43,352 nt of DNA from Thermofilum sp. (GTDB lineage Archaea > Thermoproteota > Thermoprotei > Thermofilales > Thermofilaceae). The translations under genes were made by a program, and so were the position numbers. Location of the stretch: NCBI GenBank assembly GCA_023269735.1, contig JAGDWA010000005.1:1-43352 (forward strand), read 5' to 3'. Numbering within the stretch: position 1 is the first letter of the stretch; the number at the start of each line of letters is the position of its first letter. The notes under the pieces were generated by a model. It did no database searches. It saw only the letters and a program-made list of their open reading frames with translations, and was not told the DNA's origin. Shown here in pieces: positions 14,137-20,834 of the stretch.

Positions 14137-15019
14137 TGTGCAGCGCACCCTTGACCGCTACGCGCGTGATGATGGGCCTGTAGTCCGGCAGGACCCGGAG
14201 GACCTCCCTTACCACATCCTCGGCCCTCTCCTCCTCAGCGAGGGCGAACAGGGAGGGACCGGCGCCCGATATGTTGAAGGCTAGGGCGCCTGCGCGCAGC
14301 GCTGCTGCCTTGGCCTCCCAGTACCCCGGGATGAAGCGGGCTCGGGCGGCCTCGACTGGCCCCCCCTCGCTGGCGAAGCTCAGGCACCGCTTGACCCCCC
14401 GCGCCAGGCCCGCTGCGAAGGCTGCGGCAGCGAAGGCCCACCGGCTGGCGTCGCCCAGCCTGACCGTCTCCGGCAGGACGCCCCTCATCGCCCGCGTCTT
14501 GGCCAGCGCTGGGGAGCTCTTGACGAAGAGCACGACGCGGAGCCACTCGGGCGGCTCGAAGAGCACGTACGTCCTGGGGTTTACTGGGTCGAGTAGCACG
14601 ACGCCGCCCAGCAGCGAGGCGGCCGCGTTGTCGTAGTGCGGCTCGCCGGCCCCCGCCGCCAGCAGCAGGTCCCCAGTGCTCGCCCCGATGCCGAGGAGCT
14701 CGTTGACCGCCGCCACCGTCGCTGCCGCGGTGGCGCCGGAGGAGCCCAGGCCCGAGCCGACCGGCACGCCCTTCCTGACCACTATCCTCAGCCCGGTCTC
14801 CCTGCCGTAGACGTTGAGGAGCAGGTGCCGCGCTGCCTCGTAGGCCACGTTCATCTTGCCGGCGGGCACGCGCCACCCCTCTGCTTTGACCTCGAGGCCG
14901 CCGGTCGCCTCCTCCACCTCCACCTCGTCCGAGAAGGCCTCCACTGCCATCGCCGCTGCGTCGAAGAGGCAGCCTAGGTTGGCTACGCTCGCGGGGGCGC
15001 GTGCTAGCGCCTTGCCCAT
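14117..15019 (-). CDS. thrB: Homoserine kinase (GHMP family)
   Basis: The enzyme phosphorylates L-homoserine with ATP to O-phosphohomoserine, the precursor for threonine and, in some archaea, for cystathionine. The 300-aa protein shows all three GHMP motifs: PASVANLG near the N-terminus, the phosphate loop GSGLGSSGA near residue 90, and NISGAGPSLFAL near residue 255. Its size is typical. A TATA box lies 28 nt upstream of the ATG. Its 3' end overlaps the COG1831 hydrolase gene. A cystathionine synthase/lyase gene lies about 2 kb away, consistent with sulfur amino acid and threonine metabolism being encoded in this neighbourhood. Confidence 0.9.
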   Translation of the reverse strand: MGKALARAPASVANLGCLFDAAAMAVEAFSDEVEVEEATGGLEVKAEGWRVPAGKMNVAYEAARHLLLNVYGRETGLRIVVRKGVPVGSGLGSSGATAAATVAAVNELLGIGASTGDLLLAAGAGEPHYDNAAASLLGGVVLLDPVNPRTYVLFEPPEWLRVVLFVKSSPALAKTRAMRGVLPETVRLGDASRWAFAAAAFAAGLARGVKRCLSFASEGGPVEAARARFIPGYWEAKAAALRAGALAFNISGAGPSLFALAEEERAEDVVREVLRVLPDYRPIITRVAVKGALHNVEGRR

Positions 15020-15042
15020 CGCCGGCCCGGTGCGCCCGGCGC

Positions 15043-15052
15043 GCTTTTTAAG
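15043..15052 (-). promoter_or_regulatory. TATA box of thrB
   Basis: cttaaaaagc on the minus strand, centred about 28 nt before the thrB ATG at 15019. Confidence 0.65.
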
Positions 15053-15066
15053 CTAGCCAGCACGCG

Positions 15067-16137
15067 TCACGCGCGCTCGAGCCACATGCCCTCCATCATC
15101 GCCTCCGCCAGGGCCGCTATGTTCTCTAGGGGGGTCGGTGGATGGACCTCGGCGTAAAGCATCAGACCACCTCTCTCCGAGCCCAGCACCCTAAACACCC
15201 TACCGATGTACGAGCGTATCTCGCCGGGCGACCCGAAGGGTATGAGGTGCTGCCTATCGATGTCCAGGTCGATGCAGACCCTCCCCCAGAGCCTCTCCCG
15301 GATGCCCTCGGGCCCCCCGTTGACCCGGTCCTGGAGGTTCAGGATGTCCACCCCCGCCTCCAGCAGCTGGTCGGCAACCTCCATGATCCCCCCGTCCGTG
15401 TGCAGCCGCACGCGCGCGCCCCGCGAGTGGGCGTAGGAGAAGAACTTGGCGTAGGCCGGGAAGATGAACTCGCGGAACGTCGCGGGGCTGATCGGCATTC
15501 CGGTTTGCGTGCCCAGGTCATCGCCGAAGCTCACAACGTCGACCCTCCCGAACTTCAGCAGCCTCCTCAGCAGCTGCATGTTGTACTCCGTCAGCGCCTC
15601 AACTAGCTCGTATATCTGGGGGGGCCTCAGGACAAAATCCCTGAGGAGGTTCCTGAAGCCCCTCAGGTAGTACAGCCTCTGGAAGAAGAAGCCGTGCGGC
15701 ATCGGCGCCACCACGAGCGACCCCGACTCCCTCGCCCTGTCCATCTGCTCGTACAGGGTCTCCCAGGGTATGAGGCTCGCGCCCCCCTCGACCGGGAGGC
15801 CCGCCTCCGGGTCGGGCAGCCTGTACTCCCTCCACCTGCTCCAATCCTCGAGCGGGTGCTTCACCACCTGGCCCTGGTACCCCTTGATGGTGAAGTGCCA
15901 CACGCAGCCGAAGGGGTCGACGCGGGTTTCGTCGGTGTACACGACGCCGGGCTCACCCTCGTACCTTATGCTCCCCCGCCTGAAGCCGGGGAAGAGCAGC
16001 GGGTAGCGCTCAGCAAGCTCCTCGAGCCTCTCCCTGTGCGTGTTCCACACGGGCCAGAAGACGCTGATGACGCAGGGCACGTACTCGGGGTACGCGAAGT
16101 CGGCTGCCCTCAGGTAGTTCTCCCGCCACGAGAGCAC
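15067..16137 (-). CDS. Uroporphyrinogen decarboxylase (URO-D) superfamily protein
   Basis: This 356-aa protein has the URO-D/methylcobalamin methyltransferase-type barrel: a late SFGDDLGTQTGM segment, YAHSRGARVRLHTDGGI, GVDILNLQDRV and a C-terminal GLMLYAEVHPP. In corrinoid methyltransferases the zinc site reads HxC; here the same place reads HTDGG, with Asp in the Cys position. It is not a typical HemE, and no haem genes are nearby. Homologues of unknown function often sit among sugar-catabolism genes, as here, where demethylation or decarboxylation of a carbohydrate-derived substrate has been imagined but not shown. GTG 16137 is the start. It lies 46 nt downstream of thrB's promoter region and is probably a separate unit. 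Confidence 0.7.
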   Translation of the reverse strand: MLSWRENYLRAADFAYPEYVPCVISVFWPVWNTHRERLEELAERYPLLFPGFRRGSIRYEGEPGVVYTDETRVDPFGCVWHFTIKGYQGQVVKHPLEDWSRWREYRLPDPEAGLPVEGGASLIPWETLYEQMDRARESGSLVVAPMPHGFFFQRLYYLRGFRNLLRDFVLRPPQIYELVEALTEYNMQLLRRLLKFGRVDVVSFGDDLGTQTGMPISPATFREFIFPAYAKFFSYAHSRGARVRLHTDGGIMEVADQLLEAGVDILNLQDRVNGGPEGIRERLWGRVCIDLDIDRQHLIPFGSPGEIRSYIGRVFRVLGSERGGLMLYAEVHPPTPLENIAALAEAMMEGMWLERA

Positions 16138-16167
16138 AGGCTCTGCCCGGTCGGGGGAGGAGGGGAG

Positions 16168-16176
16168 GGAAAAAGA
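16168..16176 (-). terminator. Oligo-T terminator after the aldo-keto reductase gene
   Basis: A run of five T on the minus strand lies about 20 nt past the aldo-keto reductase stop. Archaeal RNA polymerase ends on such U-runs without needing a hairpin. It is also just upstream of the URO-D gene, whose own promoter is unclear. Confidence 0.4.
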
Positions 16177-16195
16177 GCTTTCTTTCGTGTCGACC

Positions 16196-17170
16196 TCAGA
16201 CTTTGACCTCCCTCTCCACGTAGTAGACGGAGTACGATATGCTGACGGCCCTGCTCGCCTCGTCTATCAGGCGCCAGTCCTCGAGCCTCAGCCTCCAGCC
16301 GGCGGCGCCCGCGATCTCCTCCACTTGCTCGGGCGACTTGGCGCCAGGGATCGGCACAACCACGGGGCTCGAAGCTATGAGCCAGTTCAGCGCCACCTGC
16401 GTTGGCGTCTTACCGTACTTCTCCCCGACGGCCTTCAGCAGCTTGACCAGCTCGTAGACCTTGGCGAAGTTCGAGGGGTGGAAGACGGGGTCCGCGGCCC
16501 TTACGTCGGCGAAGCGGGGGAGGTTCTCGGGCGTGTACTTCCCGGTGAGCGCCCCCTTGGCTATCGGGCTCCACGCTTGGACGGTTATCTGGCAGCTCTC
16601 CGCGTAGGGTATGACCTCCTCCTCGGCCCACCTCTCCACGAGGTTGTACCTGTGCTGGAAGACCTCGACGTCCGCCCTGGAGAGGCTGCTCCTGAAGCTC
16701 TCGACGAGCTCTACGGGGAAGTTGCTCAGGCCTAGGTACCTCACGGCGCCGGAGTTGACGAGCTTCTCCAGCGCCCTAGCGTAGACGCGGGTCGGGTAGT
16801 TGTGCCAGGCTGGGGGCCAGTGCACCAGCAGCGCGTCGATGTAGCCCAGGCCCAGCAGCTTCAGCGACTTCTCGACAGCCCGCGGAATGTCGAGGGGGTT
16901 AAGGAAGTCGGCCGGTATCTTCGTGGTGACGACGACCTCGTCGCGCTTCACGCCGAGCTCCTTGAGGGCCTTGCCCAGCATCGCCTCGCTGAGGCCGTTC
17001 CCGTAGACCATCGCCGTGTCGAAGAAGTTGATCCCCAGCTCGAGGGCCCTGCTAACGACGGCCTTGGCCTTCTCATAATCAGTGAGGCCCCAAGCCTCGC
17101 TGAACTGCCACGCGCCCAGGCCGATCCTGGATATCTTCTCCTTGGTCTTGCCCAGGGTCGTGTGCTCCAC
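16196..17170 (-). CDS. Aldo-keto reductase
   Basis: This 324-aa protein is an NAD(P)H-dependent oxidoreductase of the AKR barrel family. The catalytic tetrad is intact: Asp and Tyr in FFDTAMVYG, Lys in TTKIP and His in LLVHWPP. GLSNFP, QHRYNL and the C-terminal VPIPGAKSPEQVEE cofactor-binding segment are also present. The best resemblance is to the general aldo/keto reductases (YajO/Tas-like) acting on sugar or small aldehydes. GTG 17170 lies 26 nt after a TATA box and is a leaderless start. It is divergent from the cystathionine synthase/lyase gene, each with its own TATA box. The substrate is unknown. Confidence 0.85.
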   Translation of the reverse strand: MEHTTLGKTKEKISRIGLGAWQFSEAWGLTDYEKAKAVVSRALELGINFFDTAMVYGNGLSEAMLGKALKELGVKRDEVVVTTKIPADFLNPLDIPRAVEKSLKLLGLGYIDALLVHWPPAWHNYPTRVYARALEKLVNSGAVRYLGLSNFPVELVESFRSSLSRADVEVFQHRYNLVERWAEEEVIPYAESCQITVQAWSPIAKGALTGKYTPENLPRFADVRAADPVFHPSNFAKVYELVKLLKAVGEKYGKTPTQVALNWLIASSPVVVPIPGAKSPEQVEEIAGAAGWRLRLEDWRLIDEASRAVSISYSVYYVEREVKV

Positions 17171-17190
17171 GCGGGGGATGCCACTGTCAC

Positions 17191-17200
17191 AATATTTAAG
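17191..17200 (-). promoter_or_regulatory. TATA box of the aldo-keto reductase gene
   Basis: cttaaatatt on the minus strand, centred 26 nt before GTG 17170. Confidence 0.7.
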
Positions 17201-17218
17201 CCTAGCGGGGCACGCAGC

Positions 17219-17228
17219 GCTTAAAAAG
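17219..17228 (+). promoter_or_regulatory. TATA box of the cystathionine synthase/lyase gene
   Basis: gcttaaaaag, centred about 27 nt before GTG 17251. The ORF-track start at GTG 17230 would lie upstream of any transcript from this box. Confidence 0.65.
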
Positions 17229-17250
17229 CGTGATCCCCCTTGGAGCCCCC

Positions 17251-18408
17251 GTGCGCCTTGCGACCAAGCTGGTGCACGGGCACGGGTACTTCGATGAGGG
17301 TACGGGCGCCTTCATACCGCCCATCTACCAGAGCGCGATGTTCGAGCAGCCGGAGAGGTCCACGGGCCAGACCCGCCTGAGCGATAGGGGCACCGAGCTC
17401 AAGTACTCGCGGGAGGAGAACCCAACCGTCAGGGCCCTCGAGAGGGCGCTCGCCGCCGTGGAGGGGGCGGAGGACGCGCTGGCCTTCTCCAGCGGGATGG
17501 GCGCGATCTCGACGACGTACTTAGCCCTCCTCAAGCAGGGGTCCCGCATCCTCGTGACGATGGAGGGCTACGGCACGACCATACAGCTCGCCACGGACCT
17601 CGAGAAGTTCGGTGTCCGGGCCGCGAAGGTGTGGCCCTCCGCGGAGGCGTTCGTCGAGGAGGTGAAGGAGGGCGACCTCGTGCTCGTCGAGACGGTGACC
17701 AACCCCACCCTCCGCGTCGTCGACGTGCCGGAGGTGGCCAAGCACTGCAGGGAGGTGGGGGCCACGCTGATCGTAGACAACACCTTCGCGACCCCGGTCA
17801 TCTTCAAGCCGGTGCGCGCGGGGGCAGCGATGGCCGTCGAGAGCCTGACGAAGTACATCGCGGGCCACAACGACGTGATCGGCGGCTGCGTGGCGGGGTC
17901 GAGGGGGACCATCGGGGACCTCTGGGAGTGGAGGAGGAAGCTGGGGACGATCATGAGCCCGTTCGAGGCTTTCCTCGTGCTGAGGGGGCTCAAGACGCTG
18001 GAGGTCAGGTTCGAGAGGCTGTCGCGGACGGCTCTTGAGCTCGCCGAGTTCCTAGAGGACCACCCGGCGGTGGAGGAGGTGCTCTACCCGGGCCTCAGCT
18101 CCAGCCCCTACAAGAGCATCGCGGACAGGATCTTCGAGAGGAGGCTGTACGGGGGCGTCCTCTCCTTCAAGGTGAAGGGCGGGCGCAGCAAGGCTCTCGA
18201 GGTGCTCAGGCGGGTGCGGATCATTAAGCCGGCGCCCAGCCTGGGCGGAACCGAGAGCCTGCTGACCTACCCAGTCATCAGCGCGGCCAAGACGATGCCG
18301 GAGGAGGACAGGCTGAAGCTGGGCATCACCGACAACCTGCTGAGGCTCTCGGTGGGCCTTGAGGACCCAGAGGACCTCAAGGAGGATCTGTCCGCAGCTC
18401 TTGCATAG
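17251..18408 (+). CDS. Cystathionine gamma-synthase/gamma-lyase (Cys/Met PLP family)
   Basis: This 385-aa PLP enzyme belongs to the gamma family. Visible landmarks are FSSGMGAIS (phosphate binding), METHIONINE-family VETVTNPTL, the cofactor Asp in LIVDNTFATP, the Schiff-base Lys in SLTKYIAGHND and the C-terminal SLGGTESLLTYP. Members interconvert homocysteine, cystathionine and cysteine, or add sulfide to an activated homoserine; these cannot be told apart by eye. With thrB nearby, O-phosphohomoserine is a possible substrate. I moved the start from GTG 17230 to GTG 17251 because of the TATA spacing and because the family begins with a short basic stretch (RLATKLVHGG-like). Confidence 0.85.
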   Translation: MRLATKLVHGHGYFDEGTGAFIPPIYQSAMFEQPERSTGQTRLSDRGTELKYSREENPTVRALERALAAVEGAEDALAFSSGMGAISTTYLALLKQGSRILVTMEGYGTTIQLATDLEKFGVRAAKVWPSAEAFVEEVKEGDLVLVETVTNPTLRVVDVPEVAKHCREVGATLIVDNTFATPVIFKPVRAGAAMAVESLTKYIAGHNDVIGGCVAGSRGTIGDLWEWRRKLGTIMSPFEAFLVLRGLKTLEVRFERLSRTALELAEFLEDHPAVEEVLYPGLSSSPYKSIADRIFERRLYGGVLSFKVKGGRSKALEVLRRVRIIKPAPSLGGTESLLTYPVISAAKTMPEEDRLKLGITDNLLRLSVGLEDPEDLKEDLSAALA

Positions 18409-18415
18409 CGTGAAA

Positions 18416-18428
18416 AAAAAGTTAAAGG
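18416..18428 (+). promoter_or_regulatory. TATA-like box of the wHTH-deoC operon
   Basis: An A-run followed by gttaaagg, centred about 28 nt before GTG 18453. Confidence 0.5.
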
Positions 18429-18452
18429 AGAGCCCGAGACGAGGTTTACCCC

Positions 18453-18662
18453 GTGAGGCCTGAGGAGGTGTTCGGGGTCAACGCCGGTAAGGTCTGGAAG
18501 GCCTTGAAGGACGCGGGGCGCCCAATGACGGCCAAGGAGATCGCCGGGTCCTCGGGGCTCAAGATCACGGACGTGTACGCGGCGCTAGGGTGGCTGGGGA
18601 GGGAGGGGAAGATAGAGATCATCAGGGAGAAGAAGAAAATACTATACAGGCTGCTCGAGTAG
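18453..18662 (+). CDS. Small winged-helix DNA-binding protein (DUF2582-like)
   Basis: This 69-aa protein is a single winged helix-turn-helix. NAGKVWKALKDAG is helix 1, MTAKEIAGSSGLK the first helix-turn, DVYAALGWLGREGKI the recognition helix, and IIREKKKILYRL the wing. It resembles the short archaeal and bacterial DUF2582 wHTH proteins. It has no effector domain. It lies 4 nt upstream of deoC under one promoter, so it may autoregulate or modulate the nucleoside-catabolic operon; that is inference from position. Confidence 0.75.
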   Translation: MRPEEVFGVNAGKVWKALKDAGRPMTAKEIAGSSGLKITDVYAALGWLGREGKIEIIREKKKILYRLLE

Positions 18663-18666
18663 CCCG

Positions 18667-19356
18667 GTGGAGCGGGGGTTGAGGAGGGGCGAGCTAGCCA
18701 AGCTCATCGATTACGCACTGGTCAAGCCGACCCACACGCTCGCCGACGTCGAGAGGGCCTGCAGAGAGGTGGTCGAGCTTAGGATCGGGGCCCTGTGCGT
18801 CCTCCCGCCCTTTGTTAGGTACGCGTCCGCCGCGCTCGCTGGGCGCGGCAGGGTCTGCGCGGTCGTGTCGTTCCCCTTCGGCGCGGACCCGACCGAGGTC
18901 AAGGTCAGGGAGGCCGAGCACGTCGTAGGAGAAGGGGCCGACGAGATCGACTTCGTCATCAACCTCCCCCTCTTCAAGTCCGGGAGGTACGAGGAGGTGC
19001 TCAGGGACATTGAGGCGGTCACGCACGCGGCCAAGAGGGCCGGGGAGAGGCTGGGCAAGGAGATCGTCGTGAAGGCGATCATCGAGACCGGCTACCTGAC
19101 CCCGGAGGAGGTGGTTACCGCGAGCAGGCTGGTCGAGGAGGGCGGGGCCGACTTCGTGAAGACCTGCACGGGCTTCGGCCCCCGGGGCGCCACGCTGGAT
19201 GACGTGAGGCTCATCTTGAGCGCCGTGAGGAGGGCCAGGGTCAAAGCGGCAGGCGGGATCTCGACGTACGAGAGGGCAGTCGAGTTCGTGAGAGCAGGGG
19301 CGAGCAGGATAGGGACGTCGCACGCCGTCGAGATCCTCAGCTCCGCCCCCCACTGA
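18667..19356 (+). CDS. deoC: Deoxyribose-phosphate aldolase
   Basis: The class I aldolase cleaves 2-deoxyribose-5-phosphate to glyceraldehyde-3-phosphate and acetaldehyde in deoxynucleoside salvage. The 229-aa protein has the normal DeoC length. Lys in VVKAIIET, the Schiff-base Lys in FVKTCTGFGPRGAT and the proton-relay Lys in VKAAGGIST are all present, and IDYALVKPT opens the barrel. GTG 18667 follows the small wHTH gene by 4 nt. Its last 20 nt overlap the 3' end of the convergent nikR gene. Confidence 0.95.
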   Translation: MERGLRRGELAKLIDYALVKPTHTLADVERACREVVELRIGALCVLPPFVRYASAALAGRGRVCAVVSFPFGADPTEVKVREAEHVVGEGADEIDFVINLPLFKSGRYEEVLRDIEAVTHAAKRAGERLGKEIVVKAIIETGYLTPEEVVTASRLVEEGGADFVKTCTGFGPRGATLDDVRLILSAVRRARVKAAGGISTYERAVEFVRAGASRIGTSHAVEILSSAPH

Positions 19357-19750
19357 GCGCCTGCGGGACGAGGAACCTCCGCACCCACGCCACGCCCCTC
19401 ACCCCGGTCAGCTCCCTGACGAGCTGCTTGACCCGCCCCCCGTCGCCCCTGACCACGAGCACCTCCATGCACTCATCCTCCCCAACGTGGACGTGGAGCG
19501 TGGAGACGATGGTATCGAGGTAGCGGTGACCCAAGCCCCTTAGCTCTTCCGCTGCGTGCCCCGAGTACCTGTAGATGATGACGCCCATGACAGGCCCCCT
19601 GGGCTCCTCCGAGTACGCCTCCAGCAGCAGCCTTACTGCTTCCGCCACTGCCTGGCTTCGGCTCCTGAAAGCGGTCGACGAGAGCTCGTCTAGAGCGGCA
19701 GCAAGGTGCTGGGGGAGGGTGACCGATATGCGGACGAGCCTCTCGCCCAC
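19337..19750 (-). CDS. nikR: Nickel-responsive regulator NikR (RHH plus ACT-like domain)
   Basis: This 137-aa protein is a ribbon-helix-helix repressor with a nickel-sensing domain. Residues about 5-45 form the RHH (RISVTLPQHL, then a helix-turn-helix with RSRSQAVAEAVR). The metal site is complete: His75, His86-x-His88 and Cys94 match E. coli His76, His87, His89 and Cys95 in both spacing and order. NikR proteins bind Ni(II) and repress nickel uptake genes. No nickel transporter or nickel enzyme gene is seen in this window, so its targets lie elsewhere. It is convergent with deoC, with 20 nt of shared 3' sequence. Its own promoter is weak or unclear. Confidence 0.9.
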   Translation of the reverse strand: MGERLVRISVTLPQHLAAALDELSSTAFRSRSQAVAEAVRLLLEAYSEEPRGPVMGVIIYRYSGHAAEELRGLGHRYLDTIVSTLHVHVGEDECMEVLVVRGDGGRVKQLVRELTGVRGVAWVRRFLVPQALSGGRS

Positions 19751-19799
19751 TTGCGGCTGGCCCCTCGGTCGGATAAGAAGGTAGCGCGTCCGCGATAGA

Positions 19800-19809
19800 G
19801 CTTAAAAGG
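19800..19809 (+). promoter_or_regulatory. TATA box of the eL33 gene
   Basis: gcttaaaagg, centred about 30 nt before ATG 19835. It also lies in the nikR upstream region. Confidence 0.6.
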
Positions 19810-19834
19810 CTGCGCCGGTGGGAGAGGGGGGCCA

Positions 19835-20107
19835 ATGAGCGCGGCGGGGCGGAGGGCCTTCATACTGTGCTACCGGCGCGGGAGCGGCTCCCAGAGCGAG
19901 CACTATGTCCTACTCGAGGTAGAGGGGGTCAGGAGTCGCGAGGAGGCCTCGCACCTCGTTGGCAGGAAGGTTGTCTGGGTCCGCCCAGACGGTAGGAGCT
20001 TCGTCGGGAGGATCGTGCGCGCCCACGGCGGGAGAGGGAGGGTCATCGCGAGGTTCAGGAGGCCTCTGCCCGGCCAAGCGCTGGGGACGCAGGCGGTGGT
20101 TCTCTGA
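19835..20107 (+). CDS. rpl35ae: 50S ribosomal protein eL33 (L35Ae)
   Basis: This 90-aa protein is a basic large-subunit protein shared by archaea and eukaryotes. The family pattern is clear: an N-terminal strand with YRRGSGSQ, then VLLEVEGV, SREEASHLVGRKVVW, GRIVRAHGGRGRVIARFRR and the C-terminal LPGQALGTQAVVL. Full length. It has its own TATA box and stands alone between nikR and a small unknown gene. Confidence 0.9.
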   Translation: MSAAGRRAFILCYRRGSGSQSEHYVLLEVEGVRSREEASHLVGRKVVWVRPDGRSFVGRIVRAHGGRGRVIARFRRPLPGQALGTQAVVL

Positions 20108-20120
20108 GCCGGCGCGGTAA

Positions 20121-20130
20121 AGCATATATC
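20121..20130 (+). promoter_or_regulatory. TATA box of the 77-aa gene
   Basis: agcatatatc, centred 26-27 nt before ATG 20153: a strong leaderless promoter. Confidence 0.7.
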
Positions 20131-20152
20131 TGAAAAAAGGGAAAGAGCTTGG

Positions 20153-20386
20153 ATGAGGTATTGGCGGGGCACGGTCGTCGAGGTCGAGGTCGATCATAGG
20201 AGGGTGACCTACGTCGAGTTCGTGAGGATAGTGGGCGAGCTCAACGGCAAGATCGTCGCGCGCGACGGCTTCTGGCCCCTCGCCAGGTACAAGGTGCTCC
20301 TCCCCAAGAAGAACGTGAGGGAGCTGCTCCGCACTATTGAGGAGGCTCAACGAAGCGGAGCCGAAGGGCAGACAGGCGCCCCATGA
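20153..20386 (+). CDS. Small protein of unknown function
   Basis: This 77-aa protein is not recognised. It reads as a small beta-alpha domain: strands around GTVVEVEV and VTYVEFVRIV, a basic YKVLLPKKN turn and a C-terminal helix. A strong TATA box 26 nt before the ATG argues that it is a real leaderless gene. Its 3' end overlaps the convergent 154-aa gene by 53 nt, the largest such overlap here, so part of the C-terminal tail may be non-conserved. It lies just behind the eL33 gene, and a translation-related role is possible but not shown. Confidence 0.6.
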   Translation: MRYWRGTVVEVEVDHRRVTYVEFVRIVGELNGKIVARDGFWPLARYKVLLPKKNVRELLRTIEEAQRSGAEGQTGAP

Positions 20387-20798
20387 CCAGGCTCACGAAC
20401 CTGTCGATCTCCGCAGCCCCTACCCCCCTCTCCTCGGCCCTCCTCTTCACTAAGCTCTCGACCACCGCGTACCGCTTATAGCGCTCGTTCAGCTCCTTCC
20501 ACGGTAGCCCGGCGAGAGCCCTCGCGATCCTCTCGTCGTAGGGGAGCAGCCCCCTCAGCATCAGCACCGCGATTATCGGGTAGCCCACGTACCCCCTGAG
20601 CCTGGTGCCGTTGTCGTCGCTGTACGCCTCACCCCTCTCGACGTCCACGTAGACCGTGTACGTGCGGTCGCCCATCGAGGACTCGACCCGCGCCCTGCGG
20701 TCGTCTAGCAGCGTGACGCGCCCATCGGCTATCGAGCCCAATGCCTCCAGGACCTTGATCCTGGGCGGCGGCTCCAGGACTCTCCCCGCGGCTGCCAC
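20334..20798 (-). CDS. Conserved-looking 154-aa protein of unknown function
   Basis: I do not recognise the family. It has an N-terminal helix (RIKVLEALGSIADGR), a beta-rich middle including TYTVYVDVERGEAYSDD, a hydrophobic GYVGYPIIAVLMLRG segment that is amphipathic rather than clearly membrane-spanning, and a charged helical C-terminus. A TATA box 25 nt upstream supports leaderless GTG 20798. The gene follows the GH36 gene's stop region but has its own promoter. The 3' end overlaps the convergent 77-aa gene. Confidence 0.65.
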   Translation of the reverse strand: MAAAGRVLEPPPRIKVLEALGSIADGRVTLLDDRRARVESSMGDRTYTVYVDVERGEAYSDDNGTRLRGYVGYPIIAVLMLRGLLPYDERIARALAGLPWKELNERYKRYAVVESLVKRRAEERGVGAAEIDRFVSLVMGRLSALRLRFVEPPQ

Positions 20799-20818
20799 GG
20801 GTGGACGGGCGCGCAGCG

Positions 20819-20828
20819 GCTAAATCCC
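20819..20828 (-). promoter_or_regulatory. TATA box of the 154-aa gene
   Basis: gatttagc-type element on the minus strand, centred 25 nt before GTG 20798. Confidence 0.55.
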
Positions 20829-20834
20829 TACCGG

